From contig NZ_RKHQ01000001.1 in NCBI RefSeq assembly GCF_003751805.1, forward strand, positions 2,480,001 to 2,544,000: DNA of 64,000 bases, written 5' to 3'. This document shows positions 33,323-44,653 of this stretch, one piece after another (position 1 is the stretch's first letter; every line of letters starts with the position of its first letter). Under the pieces are notes generated by a model. That model searched no databases, was not told the DNA's origin, and saw nothing but the letters and a program-made list of their open reading frames with translations. Made by a program: the position numbers and the translations under genes. Source of the stretch: Salana multivorans (lineage in GTDB: Bacteria; Actinomycetota; Actinomycetes; Actinomycetales; Beutenbergiaceae).

Positions 33323-33775
33323 GTGAGCGAACCCGAGGCACCCGAGCCGACCGTCGTCGACCTCGACGGGCCGGACGACCCGCGCTGGGCGCTCGCGCTG
33401 CCCGTCCTGCGCGAGCTGCGCCCCCACCTGACGCCGGAGCTGCTGCGCCAGGTCGCGACCGAGGGCGCGCCGCAGGGCCTCCGGTTCACGGCGCTGCTCG
33501 CCGGTGGCGAGTGCGTCGCCGTCGCTGGCTGGCGCCTCGTCGCGAACACGAGCGCGATCCGCAAGCTCTACGTCGACGACCTCTCGACCGCGGCCGCCCA
33601 CCGGTCCCGCGGCCACGGCTCGACGCTGCTGCGCGTCCTCACCGAGCGCGCCCGGGAGCTGGGCTGCACCGCCATCGACCTCGACTCCGGCGTCCAGCGC
33701 GTCGGCGCCCACCGGTTCTACCTGCGCGAGCGGATGGACATCGTGTCGCACCACTTCACCCGCCAGCTCGACTGA
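33323..33775 (+). CDS. GNAT-family N-acetyltransferase
   Basis: 150 aa. GNAT fold with the acetyl-CoA loop RSRGHGSTLL after strand RKLYVDDLS, and a C-terminal GAHRFYLRERM motif. Substrate unknown. It lies in a short space between a response regulator (divergent, 34 nt) and a kinase gene (convergent, 18 nt). Confidence 0.9.
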   Translation: MSEPEAPEPTVVDLDGPDDPRWALALPVLRELRPHLTPELLRQVATEGAPQGLRFTALLAGGECVAVAGWRLVANTSAIRKLYVDDLSTAAAHRSRGHGSTLLRVLTERARELGCTAIDLDSGVQRVGAHRFYLRERMDIVSHHFTRQLD

Positions 33776-33793
33776 GCCGGCTCGGGCCACGCC

Positions 33794-35203
33794 TCACGCC
33801 GCGAGCGGGACGACCGCCCGGACGCGGGTCGGCCCGCCGTCCGGACTGCTCACCGAGAGCGTCCCGCCCAGGCCGCGCAGCCGCTCGGCCAGGCCGTCCA
33901 ACCCACCGCCGGGCACGAGCGCGGCTCCGCCGGCACCGTCGTCGGACACCTCGACCACGAGGAGCTCGGCCAGCTCCGCCCCGTCGCCGCCGTCCGCGCC
34001 GATCACCCGGCCGAGCGCGACGACGACGTGCTCGGCGCCGGAGTGCTTGGCCGCGTTCGCGAGCAGCTCGCTCACCACGAAGTACGCGGCCTGCGCGACC
34101 GCCGGGTCGAGGCCGTCGCCCACGTCGTCCCCGCCGAGGCCGTCCGGGCCGGTGCCGTCCCCGAGGTCGACCGTCGCCGGGATCGGGCTGCGCTCGGCCA
34201 GCGCGGCGACGGCCTCCGCCAGCCCGCGGTCCTGCAGCAGCGGTGGCGCGATGCCGCGGGAGAGTCGCCGCAGCTCCGAGAGCGTGTCCCGGGTCCGCGT
34301 CCGCGCGTCGGCGAGCAGGTCGCCCGCGCCGCCGGGATCGCTCTCCAGCCGGCGCTGCGCCGCCTCGAGGTCGAGCTGCAGGCGCAGGAGCTGCTGCTGC
34401 GGCCCGTCGTGGAGGTCGCGCTCGAGCTGGCGCAGCGTCCGGCCCTCGGCCTGGGTCGCGGCCCGGCGCGCGCTGGACAGCTCGACCACCTGGGCGCGGA
34501 GGGCGTCGCTCGTGCGTCGGGCGAGCAGGCCGCGCGCGATCGCGTGGTGCAGGTGGACGCAGGCGCCGGCCACGAGCGGCAGCAGGGCCAGCCCGATCAC
34601 GCTCCCGACCCCGCCGATCAGCAGGTCCAGCCCGTGCGGGCCGATCCGCCACTGCGCCTGCTCCGCCGGCGTCATGAGGCTGAACAGCAGCTCGCCCAGC
34701 GACTGGCTCTCGGCGTCGTCGTACATGAGCGACGGGATGAGGTAGACCTGCACGAGCATCGCCGGGAACGCGACCGTGAGCACCGAGAAGAGGAGCGTCA
34801 GCGCCCACGTCACGGGCGTGAGGAGGAGCGTGACGGCGGCGAACAGGGCGGCGCGCCAGGCGTCGGGACTGCTCAGCCGGCGCCAGAGCCAGGTGCCGAT
34901 CGTGTCGGCCTTCTCGGTCCGCCACGTCGGCGGTGTCACCGCCGGCATCCGGGTCCAGCGCAGGAGCGCCAGCTCCAGCGCGCCGTACGCGCGGGCGAGG
35001 GAGAGACCGGCGAGGAGCACGGGGACGCCGACCGCGATGAGCGACAGCGGGACGCCGACCGCCACGAGGACGACGACGGCCAGCCCGAGCGAGAGCGACC
35101 AGACGAGGCCAAGGAGCAGGTAGCCGACCCGCCGGGGCAGGGCGCGCCAGGAGTAGACGCCGGCGAGGGAGGGGACGGGAGGGGCAGCAGCCGATGAGCT
35201 CAT
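33794..35203 (-). CDS. LiaS/NarL-type sensor histidine kinase
   Basis: 469 aa from ATG 35203. The start follows GGAAGG; the longer frame adds 25 unlikely residues. Three or more membrane helices lie in 25-245, with a hydrophilic loop. HisKA_3 has phosphoacceptor His in ERDLHDGPQQQLLRL. The HATPase has SELLANAAKHS and GGGLDGLAERLRGLGG. Probable partner of the regulator at 32620-33288. Confidence 0.9.
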   Translation of the reverse strand: MSSSAAAPPVPSLAGVYSWRALPRRVGYLLLGLVWSLSLGLAVVVLVAVGVPLSLIAVGVPVLLAGLSLARAYGALELALLRWTRMPAVTPPTWRTEKADTIGTWLWRRLSSPDAWRAALFAAVTLLLTPVTWALTLLFSVLTVAFPAMLVQVYLIPSLMYDDAESQSLGELLFSLMTPAEQAQWRIGPHGLDLLIGGVGSVIGLALLPLVAGACVHLHHAIARGLLARRTSDALRAQVVELSSARRAATQAEGRTLRQLERDLHDGPQQQLLRLQLDLEAAQRRLESDPGGAGDLLADARTRTRDTLSELRRLSRGIAPPLLQDRGLAEAVAALAERSPIPATVDLGDGTGPDGLGGDDVGDGLDPAVAQAAYFVVSELLANAAKHSGAEHVVVALGRVIGADGGDGAELAELLVVEVSDDGAGGAALVPGGGLDGLAERLRGLGGTLSVSSPDGGPTRVRAVVPLAA

Positions 35204-35254
35204 GCCTCGAGCCTTCCGCTCGGGGGTCGGGCGGGACAGGGAGCCGACCGGAGA

Positions 35255-35284
35255 CCTCGCGTGGGGGCACGCCCCCACGCGAGG
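35255..35284 (-). terminator. Terminator after the aldo/keto reductase gene
   Basis: Perfect 13-bp stem CCTCGCGTGGGGG with its complement and a 4-nt loop, 22 nt past the stop at 35307. Confidence 0.65.
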
Positions 35285-35306
35285 CCCGGCCGGGCCCCGC
35301 GGAGCG

Positions 35307-36317
35307 CTACGGGCGGGTCCGCGGCGAGACGTCGTACGTCTTGGCCGGGTCGCGCTCCACCACCGCGTCGAGCGCCGCGTCGATCGCGCTCATCGTCGCG
35401 TCGTCGAGCACGACGCCGGACGCCTTGACGGTGTCGGCGAGCTGCTCGGGCCGGGACGCCCCGACCAGGGCGGCGGAGACGTTCGGGTTCTGCAGCACCC
35501 ACGCGATGGCGAGCTGCGGCATGGTGAGCCCGGCCTCGGCCGCGATCGGCACGAGCCGCTGGACGGCCTCGAGCACCTCCTCCCGCATGAACCCCTTGAT
35601 GGTGCGGGCCCCGGACTTCTCGTCCGTCGCGCGCGAGCCGGCCGGCGCCGGCTGGCCGGGCAGGTACTTCCCGGACAGGACGCCCTGCGCCATCGGCGAC
35701 CAGACGATCTGCGTGATCCCGAGCTCCTCGCTCGCGGGCACGACCTTCTCCTCGATGACCCGCCACAGCGCGGAGTACTGCGGCTGGTTCGAGACGAGCT
35801 GGATGCCGAGCTCCTTGGCGAGCCGCGCGCCGTCGCGGAGCTGCTCGGCGGTCCACTCCGAGACCCCGACGTAGAGGATCTTGCCCTGGTGGACGAGGTC
35901 GGCGAACGTCTGGAACGTCTCCTCCAGCGGCGTCTCGTAGTCGAACCGGTGGGCCTGGTACAGGTCGATGTAGTCCGTTCGCAGGCGGCGCAGCGAGCCG
36001 TGCACCGAGTCGCGGATGTGCTTGCGGGAGAGACCGACGTCGTTGGCGCCCCGCGGGCCGGTCGGCCAGTACACCTTCGTGAGGATCTCGAGGGACTCCC
36101 GACGCTGGCCCTCCAGCGCCTTGCCGAGCACCTCCTCGGCGAGCGTGTTGGCGTAGACGTCCGCCGTGTCGAACGTCGTGATGCCGAGGTCGAGCGCCGC
36201 GTGCACCGTGGCGACGGCCGCGCCGTCCTCCACCTGCGAGCCGTGCGTGATCCAGTTGCCGTAGGTGATCTCCGAGACCTTGAGACCGGAGCTGCCGAGA
36301 TAGCGGTAGGTGACCAT
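35307..36317 (-). CDS. Aldo/keto reductase
   Basis: 336 aa. MVTYRYLGSSGLKVSEITYG start, FDTADVY with the catalytic Asp/Tyr pair, then the Lys in LTKVYW. It also has RLRTDYIDLYQAHRFD, GVSEWTAEQL and YSALWRVIE. The family is NADPH-dependent; this subgroup resembles YghZ/Kv-beta-like reductases. The start was set at ATG 36317; an in-frame TTG at 36326 overlaps the GGAGG. Confidence 0.93.
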   Translation of the reverse strand: MVTYRYLGSSGLKVSEITYGNWITHGSQVEDGAAVATVHAALDLGITTFDTADVYANTLAEEVLGKALEGQRRESLEILTKVYWPTGPRGANDVGLSRKHIRDSVHGSLRRLRTDYIDLYQAHRFDYETPLEETFQTFADLVHQGKILYVGVSEWTAEQLRDGARLAKELGIQLVSNQPQYSALWRVIEEKVVPASEELGITQIVWSPMAQGVLSGKYLPGQPAPAGSRATDEKSGARTIKGFMREEVLEAVQRLVPIAAEAGLTMPQLAIAWVLQNPNVSAALVGASRPEQLADTVKASGVVLDDATMSAIDAALDAVVERDPAKTYDVSPRTRP

Positions 36318-36432
36318 GACCTCCAACCTACGCCGAGCCGGGCGGCGGCCGACGCGGCGGGTCGGCGGTCTTCAACGGAACTTAAGCTCTCCGCGCCACG
36401 GGTCACAAGATGCGTGCGCTGGGCTGGGAGGC

Positions 36433-37242
36433 ATGACAGCTCTCACGCTCACCGAGGCCCTGCGCCGCAGGCGTCGTCGTCGCCGTCTCCTGGTCAGGAC
36501 CCTGCTCGCCGGGGCGGTCCTCGCCGTCGTCGCCGTCGCTGTGCCCGGCCTCGTGCGGCTCGCCGACGCCGTCGGCACGATGACGGCCGACGCGACGACC
36601 GACGACGCGGCCGACGCGGGTGCCACGGACGAGGCGGCCGACGCGACGACGACCGACGACCCGGGCGCCGGAGGCGCCGGGGGCGCCCAGGGCGACGCCG
36701 CGGGCGGGAGCCGGCCCAGCGTCCTCCTCGTCAACGCCGACCACGCCCTTCCCGACGACCTGGGTGCGCCCGATCTCGTCGACCTCGTCGGGACGGTCCC
36801 CGTCTCGGGCTCGGGGGTCCAGGTCGCCGCCGAGCTGGTCGAGCCGCTGCGGCAGATGCTCGGCGCGGCCGCCGACGCCGGGTACCCGGGCCTGTACGTC
36901 AACAGCGGGTACCGCTCCGCCGAGGACCAGCGGGAGCTCTGGGACACGGCCGAGGACCGGTCCCTCGTCCAGCCGCCCGGCCACAGCGAGCACCAGACCG
37001 GTCTCGCGGTCGACCTGGCGGACCTCGAGCCCGACGGCGCGAGCCTCGCCGACAGCTCCTCCGGCCGGTGGCTGGCCGACAACGCCTGGCGGTACGGCTT
37101 CATCCTGCGCTACCCGGCCGGCAAGGAGGAGGTGACGGGGATCGCGTACGAGGCGTGGCACTTCCGCTACGTCGGCCCCGAGGTGGCCGAGATCTGCCAG
37201 CGCGAGGGCCTGACGCTCGAGGAGTACGCGGGGGCGGCATGA
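36433..37242 (+). CDS. D,D-carboxypeptidase, VanY-like (M15B)
   Basis: 269 aa. Arg-rich N-terminus, one membrane helix (about 20-45) and an Ala/Asp/Thr-rich linker. The M15B domain has NSGYRSAEDQ, HSEHQTGLAVD (the SxHxxGxAxD zinc motif) and EAWHFRYVG with the last zinc His. It trims the terminal D-Ala from wall precursors or stem peptides outside the membrane. GGGAGG precedes the ATG very closely. The stop overlaps an in-frame ATG of the regulator, suggesting an operon of carboxypeptidase, regulator and kinase. Confidence 0.92.
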   Translation: MTALTLTEALRRRRRRRRLLVRTLLAGAVLAVVAVAVPGLVRLADAVGTMTADATTDDAADAGATDEAADATTTDDPGAGGAGGAQGDAAGGSRPSVLLVNADHALPDDLGAPDLVDLVGTVPVSGSGVQVAAELVEPLRQMLGAAADAGYPGLYVNSGYRSAEDQRELWDTAEDRSLVQPPGHSEHQTGLAVDLADLEPDGASLADSSSGRWLADNAWRYGFILRYPAGKEEVTGIAYEAWHFRYVGPEVAEICQREGLTLEEYAGAA

Positions 37243-37325
37243 GCGCGTGGCAGCGCGGGAACGGGCAGGATGGGCACGACGGCGGCCCCGGGCGAGCGGG
37301 TGCACCGGGGCTCGGGAGGGACGCC

Positions 37326-38078
37326 ATGACGCAGCACACGATCCTCGCGTGCGACGACGACCCGGACATCCTCGCGGCGCTGCGGATCTATCTCACCGGC
37401 GAGGGCTACCGGGTGCTCAGCGCCGCCGACGGGCTCGAGGCCGTCCGGCTCGTGCGGACGGAGACGGTCCACCTCGTCCTGCTCGACGTCATGATGCCGA
37501 ACCTCGACGGCATCGCCGCCGCCGAGCGGATCCGCGAGACCTCGAACCTGCCCATCCTGTTCCTCAGCGCCCGGGGCGAGGAGGCCGACCGCGTCCTCGG
37601 CCTGCACGCCGGAGCCGACGACTACATCGTCAAGCCGTTCTCGCCGGGCGAGCTGTTCGCCCGGGTGCGCTCGGCGCTGCGCCGGTACACGCAGCTCGGC
37701 GGGCTGCCGTCCGGCGGCGCGGCTGGCCCGGGCCCGGTGACGGCCGGGTCGGCGTCCGGTCCGGGCACCGGGAGCGTCTGGCGCACCGGCGAGCTCGTCC
37801 TCGACGACAAGCGCAAGACGGTGGTCGTCGAGGGACGGGAGGCCACGCTGACGCCGCTCGAGTTCGGCATCCTGCGCCTGCTCATCGCGCACCCCGACCG
37901 CGTCTACTCCTCCGAGCAGATCTACGAGGCGGTCTGGCGCGACGTCGCGCTGGACCCGCGCCGGACGGTCGCCGTCCACGTCCGGCACATCCGGGAGAAG
38001 ATCGAGCGGGACCCGGCCCGCCCGCGCTACCTCCGGGTCGTCTACGGCCTCGGGTACAAGGTGGTGTCCGACCCGTGA
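37326..38078 (+). CDS. OmpR-family response regulator, VanR-like
   Basis: 250 aa from ATG 37326, which has GGGAGGG five nt upstream; the ATG at 37239 (overlapping vanY-like) would add 29 residues. Receiver motifs: CDDDPDI, LVLLDVMMPNLDG, FLSARG and YIVKPFSPGE. Gly/Ala linker, then winged helix ending RVVYGLGYKV. Overlaps the kinase start by GTGA. Confidence 0.93.
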   Translation: MTQHTILACDDDPDILAALRIYLTGEGYRVLSAADGLEAVRLVRTETVHLVLLDVMMPNLDGIAAAERIRETSNLPILFLSARGEEADRVLGLHAGADDYIVKPFSPGELFARVRSALRRYTQLGGLPSGGAAGPGPVTAGSASGPGTGSVWRTGELVLDDKRKTVVVEGREATLTPLEFGILRLLIAHPDRVYSSEQIYEAVWRDVALDPRRTVAVHVRHIREKIERDPARPRYLRVVYGLGYKVVSDP

Positions 38079-39685
38079 GCCCGACGGCGACGCGGCACGG
38101 CCCCCGCGCGCGGACGTCCGGCGAGCCGGCGACGCGGGGCTTCGCGTCCACGCGGGTCATGGTGACCGCCTTCGTCGTGGCGACCCTCGGTCTCACCCTC
38201 TGGCTGTACGGCAGCGTCCCGCCCTTCACCTCCTACCGCTGGGTCCTGCTCGGTCGCACCCCGGACGACCCGGACCGCGTCCTCATCCCGGGCGACCTCG
38301 CCGCGACGCAGCTTCCGTTCGGGCTCGGCGACGGTGGCGTCGGCCTCGTCGTCGGCGTCGCCGCGCTCGTCGTCGGGGGCGCCTCCTGCCTCGCCGGGGC
38401 GCGCGAGCGTTCGACGCTGCGGATCCACCGGTGGGACTACTTCTTCGTCCTGGTGGGCGCGTTGAGCGCCCTGGCACTCGTGACCATCCTGCTCGAGACC
38501 GGCCGTCGTCAGCTCGTCTGGCACGTGCTCTGGCTCGCGGTCGTCGCGGTGAGCGTCTGCTACGTGACTGCGACGACGCTGGTGCGCCTGCGGGCCGGGA
38601 CGCTCGCGCGCACGATCTTCTGGCCGCGCGTCTTCCGGACGCTGCCGCCCGGGCAGATCGCCGGGATGGGCGTCCTCGTCGTCGTGGTCACCGCGACGGC
38701 GCTCCTGCTCGGCGGCGCCGTCTGGTGCATCGCCGAGGTGGTGACCGCCTCGGCCTTCGGCTCCGCGTTCTTCGCGAACTGGACCGGCTGGTGGCTCGTG
38801 ACGGTGGGCCTTCCGCTCGTGACGCTGGCCGTCGTCGCCGTCCTGTGCCGCAACATCATCGAGATCACGGAGGCGAACGAGGCGGCCGTCGAGGCGCGGT
38901 TCCGGGAGGAGCGCTTCCGCGCCGAGCTCGTCACCAACGTCACGCACGACATCCGGACGCCGCTGACGTCCGTCATCGCCTACGCGGACCTGATCGCGCG
39001 GCTCGACATCGACGACGACCGGCTCGCGGGCTACACCGCCGTGCTGAGCCGGAAGGCCGAGCGGCTGAGGGTGCTCATCGGCGACCTGCTGGACGCGTCG
39101 CGGGCCAGTGCGGGCAGCCTGCCGGTGCACCGCGAGGTGCTCGACCTGGCGGAGATGCTCGGCCAGATCGTTGGCGACCACGACGACGACCTCGCCGCGC
39201 GTGACCTCGCGTGGGTCGGGCCGGACGCCGGTCCGGCGGGCGAGCCGGGTCGCGGGCGGGCCCTCGTCACGGCGGACGGCGAGCACCTGCGCCGGATCCT
39301 GGAGAACCTGCTCGGCAACGTCGTCAAGTACGCGCGGCCGGGCACGACCGTCCGCGCCAGCATCGACCGGCCGGCCGAGCGGTCCGGCGTCGTGCGCCTG
39401 CGGCTGGCCAACGTCATGGCGCGCCGCCTCGCGGTGCCGGCGGCCGAGCTGGTCGGGCAGTTCACCCGCGGCGACGCCGCGCGCACGGGGGAGGGCAGCG
39501 GGCTCGGCCTGTTCATCGCCGACCGGCTCACCGCGCTCCTCGGTGGCCGGCTCACCCTCGACGCCGACGACGAGACCTTCGTCGCGACGCTCGACCTGCC
39601 GGGCCCGGGCGCGCTCCAGAAGGGCAGGCGCGCCGCCGGGTCGAGCGGGGGAGCCGAGCCGAGGACGCCGTCGGCCGGCCGGTAG
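38075..39685 (+). CDS. Sensor histidine kinase, VanS-like context
   Basis: 536 aa. About six membrane helices (30-265) without a large extracellular domain. The dimerisation motif is [17 protein letters not shown], the HATPase N-box [13 protein letters not shown] and G-box [14 protein letters not shown]. The phosphoacceptor motif is of the VanS/KdpD-like HDIRTPLTS form. With the upstream regulator and M15B carboxypeptidase this looks like a wall-precursor or glycopeptide-response module. There are no vanHAX-type genes in the window, so resistance is not implied. Confidence 0.9.
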   Translation: MSPTATRHGPRARTSGEPATRGFASTRVMVTAFVVATLGLTLWLYGSVPPFTSYRWVLLGRTPDDPDRVLIPGDLAATQLPFGLGDGGVGLVVGVAALVVGGASCLAGARERSTLRIHRWDYFFVLVGALSALALVTILLETGRRQLVWHVLWLAVVAVSVCYVTATTLVRLRAGTLARTIFWPRVFRTLPPGQIAGMGVLVVVVTATALLLGGAVWCIAEVVTASAFGSAFFANWTGWWLVTVGLPLVTLAVVAVLCRNIIEITEANEAAVEARFREERFRAELVTNVTHDIRTPLTSVIAYADLIARLDIDDDRLAGYTAVLSRKAERLRVLIGDLLDASRASAGSLPVHREVLDLAEMLGQIVGDHDDDLAARDLAWVGPDAGPAGEPGRGRALVTADGEHLRRILENLLGNVVKYARPGTTVRASIDRPAERSGVVRLRLANVMARRLAVPAAELVGQFTRGDAARTGEGSGLGLFIADRLTALLGGRLTLDADDETFVATLDLPGPGALQKGRRAAGSSGGAEPRTPSAGR

Positions 39686-39696
39686 GCTTGACCCTC

Positions 39697-40811
<1,115 letters not shown>

Positions 40812-40815
<4 letters not shown>

Positions 40816-41890
40816 CCGAACCACTCGGCGACGCGGGAGCGCAGCGCGCGGTCGAACACCGCGTCGGAGTGCTCGGTCCGCAGCACCTCGGCGAGCGAGC
40901 CGCCGACGGCCGCGTCGACCTCGGCCAGACAGGCCGCCGGCTCCGTGACGGCCCGCAGCAGCAGCGCGGCCGCCTCGTCCTTGGTCCGGTACAGCAGCGG
41001 GTAGCCGGCGGGCAGCAGCGCCCTCGCCCACGGCAGGTCGGGCAGCACGCCGACCACCCCGGCCGCCAGCGCCTCGACGTACGCCATCCCGTAGGACTCC
41101 TCGGACGCGGTCGCGAGGAACGCCGTCGTCCCGGACAGGTCGTCCCAGTAGTCCGACCGCGTCGCGAGCGGGCCGACCCACATCCACTCCTTGCGCCCCA
41201 TCCGCAGCGCGAGGTCCCGCGTGAGCTGCGACTCGTGCAGGTGCACCTCGACGCGGATCGGCACCTGCTGGCGCACCCGCTCCACCACCTCGAGGAACAG
41301 CTCGGGACGCTTGCGCTCGGAGAGGTACGTCGCCGGGTACTGCACGACGGGCGGCGCCCCGGCCGCGCGCTCCTTGCGCGGGCGGACGTGGTCGAGCCGG
41401 AACCCGAGGTTGACCCAGCCCATCCGCATCCGCTCGGCGAGCTGCTTGACCACGAGTCGCGAGACCAGCTCCCGCACCTCCTGCGCCGTGCGCTCGGAGT
41501 CGGCGAACGTCGGCACGAGCGCGGCCGACAGCGCGAGCGCCGCCCGGTCCTCGATCTCCGGGTAGGTGCTCGGCGGCCACCACAGGAAGTTCATCACCTG
41601 CGGGGAGGTCTCCGGCCCGTAGCCCTGAGCCGTGGCGCTCGCCCGGAGCTGCCGGACCACGTCGAGGCTGTCGAGCACGTCCATGTTGACGACGACGGCG
41701 CTCGCCGGGTCGAGGAACTCCAGCGGCATGACGTCGAAGCCCTCGCCGCGCCGCGGTCCGGCGCCGACGACGATCGAGCCCGGGAACACCCGCAGGATGC
41801 GGCGCACCAGCGTCGCCCCCGAGTCGTGCCCCGCGACGCGACCGGCCCGGTCCAGCTCGACGCCGGCGTACTTGACCGCGATCCGCCTGC

Positions 41891-41894
<4 letters not shown>
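40812..41894 (-). CDS. Glycosyltransferase family 4-like protein
   Basis: 360 aa. The Rossmann-like C-terminal half has the GT4 motif [22 protein letters not shown] (E-x7-E), and the middle has [19 protein letters not shown]. Sugar donor and acceptor are unknown. The start overlaps the hppA stop by 4 nt, so it is translationally coupled to an H+-pyrophosphatase, which is unusual. An open frame continues upstream through hppA on the same strand but has no GT or other domain there, so the start at 41894 is taken. Confidence 0.8.
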
Positions 41895-44371
<2,477 letters not shown>

Positions 44372-44515
44372 CGGTTCCTCCACGCCACGCAGCGCGTGAC
44401 GGTCGTTGGTGCCGCCTCCGTGCGCGTCGCGTCCGCCGGGAGACCGGCGGGGAGGCGGGGGCGGTGTGGGCCCGGTGAGCCGCAACGGCGCCGCCCGCAC
44501 ACCACGCTAGGTCGG

Positions 44516-44531
44516 TGTGATCGGCGTCACG
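44516..44531. promoter_or_regulatory. CRP/GlxR-like site 1
   Basis: TGTGATCGGCGTCACG matches TGTGA-N6-TCACA at 9 of 10 fixed positions. In the hppA-ppdK divergent region. Confidence 0.55.
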
Positions 44532-44547
44532 TGGGCCCATGGTCCCC

Positions 44548-44563
44548 GGTGACCTGCGTCACA
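44548..44563. promoter_or_regulatory. CRP/GlxR-like site 2
   Basis: GGTGACCTGCGTCACA matches TGTGA-N6-TCACA at 9 of 10. Its centre is 32 bp (about three helical turns) from site 1, so two dimers would lie on the same face of the DNA. Confidence 0.55.
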
Positions 44564-44653
44564 CCGTGGCAGGCTGGCCGAACTGGTCGGAGGTCGTTCG
44601 CGGCGGGTGCCGGACGCGCCCCCGACGCTCTGGCAGCGACAAGGAGGTCGTTC

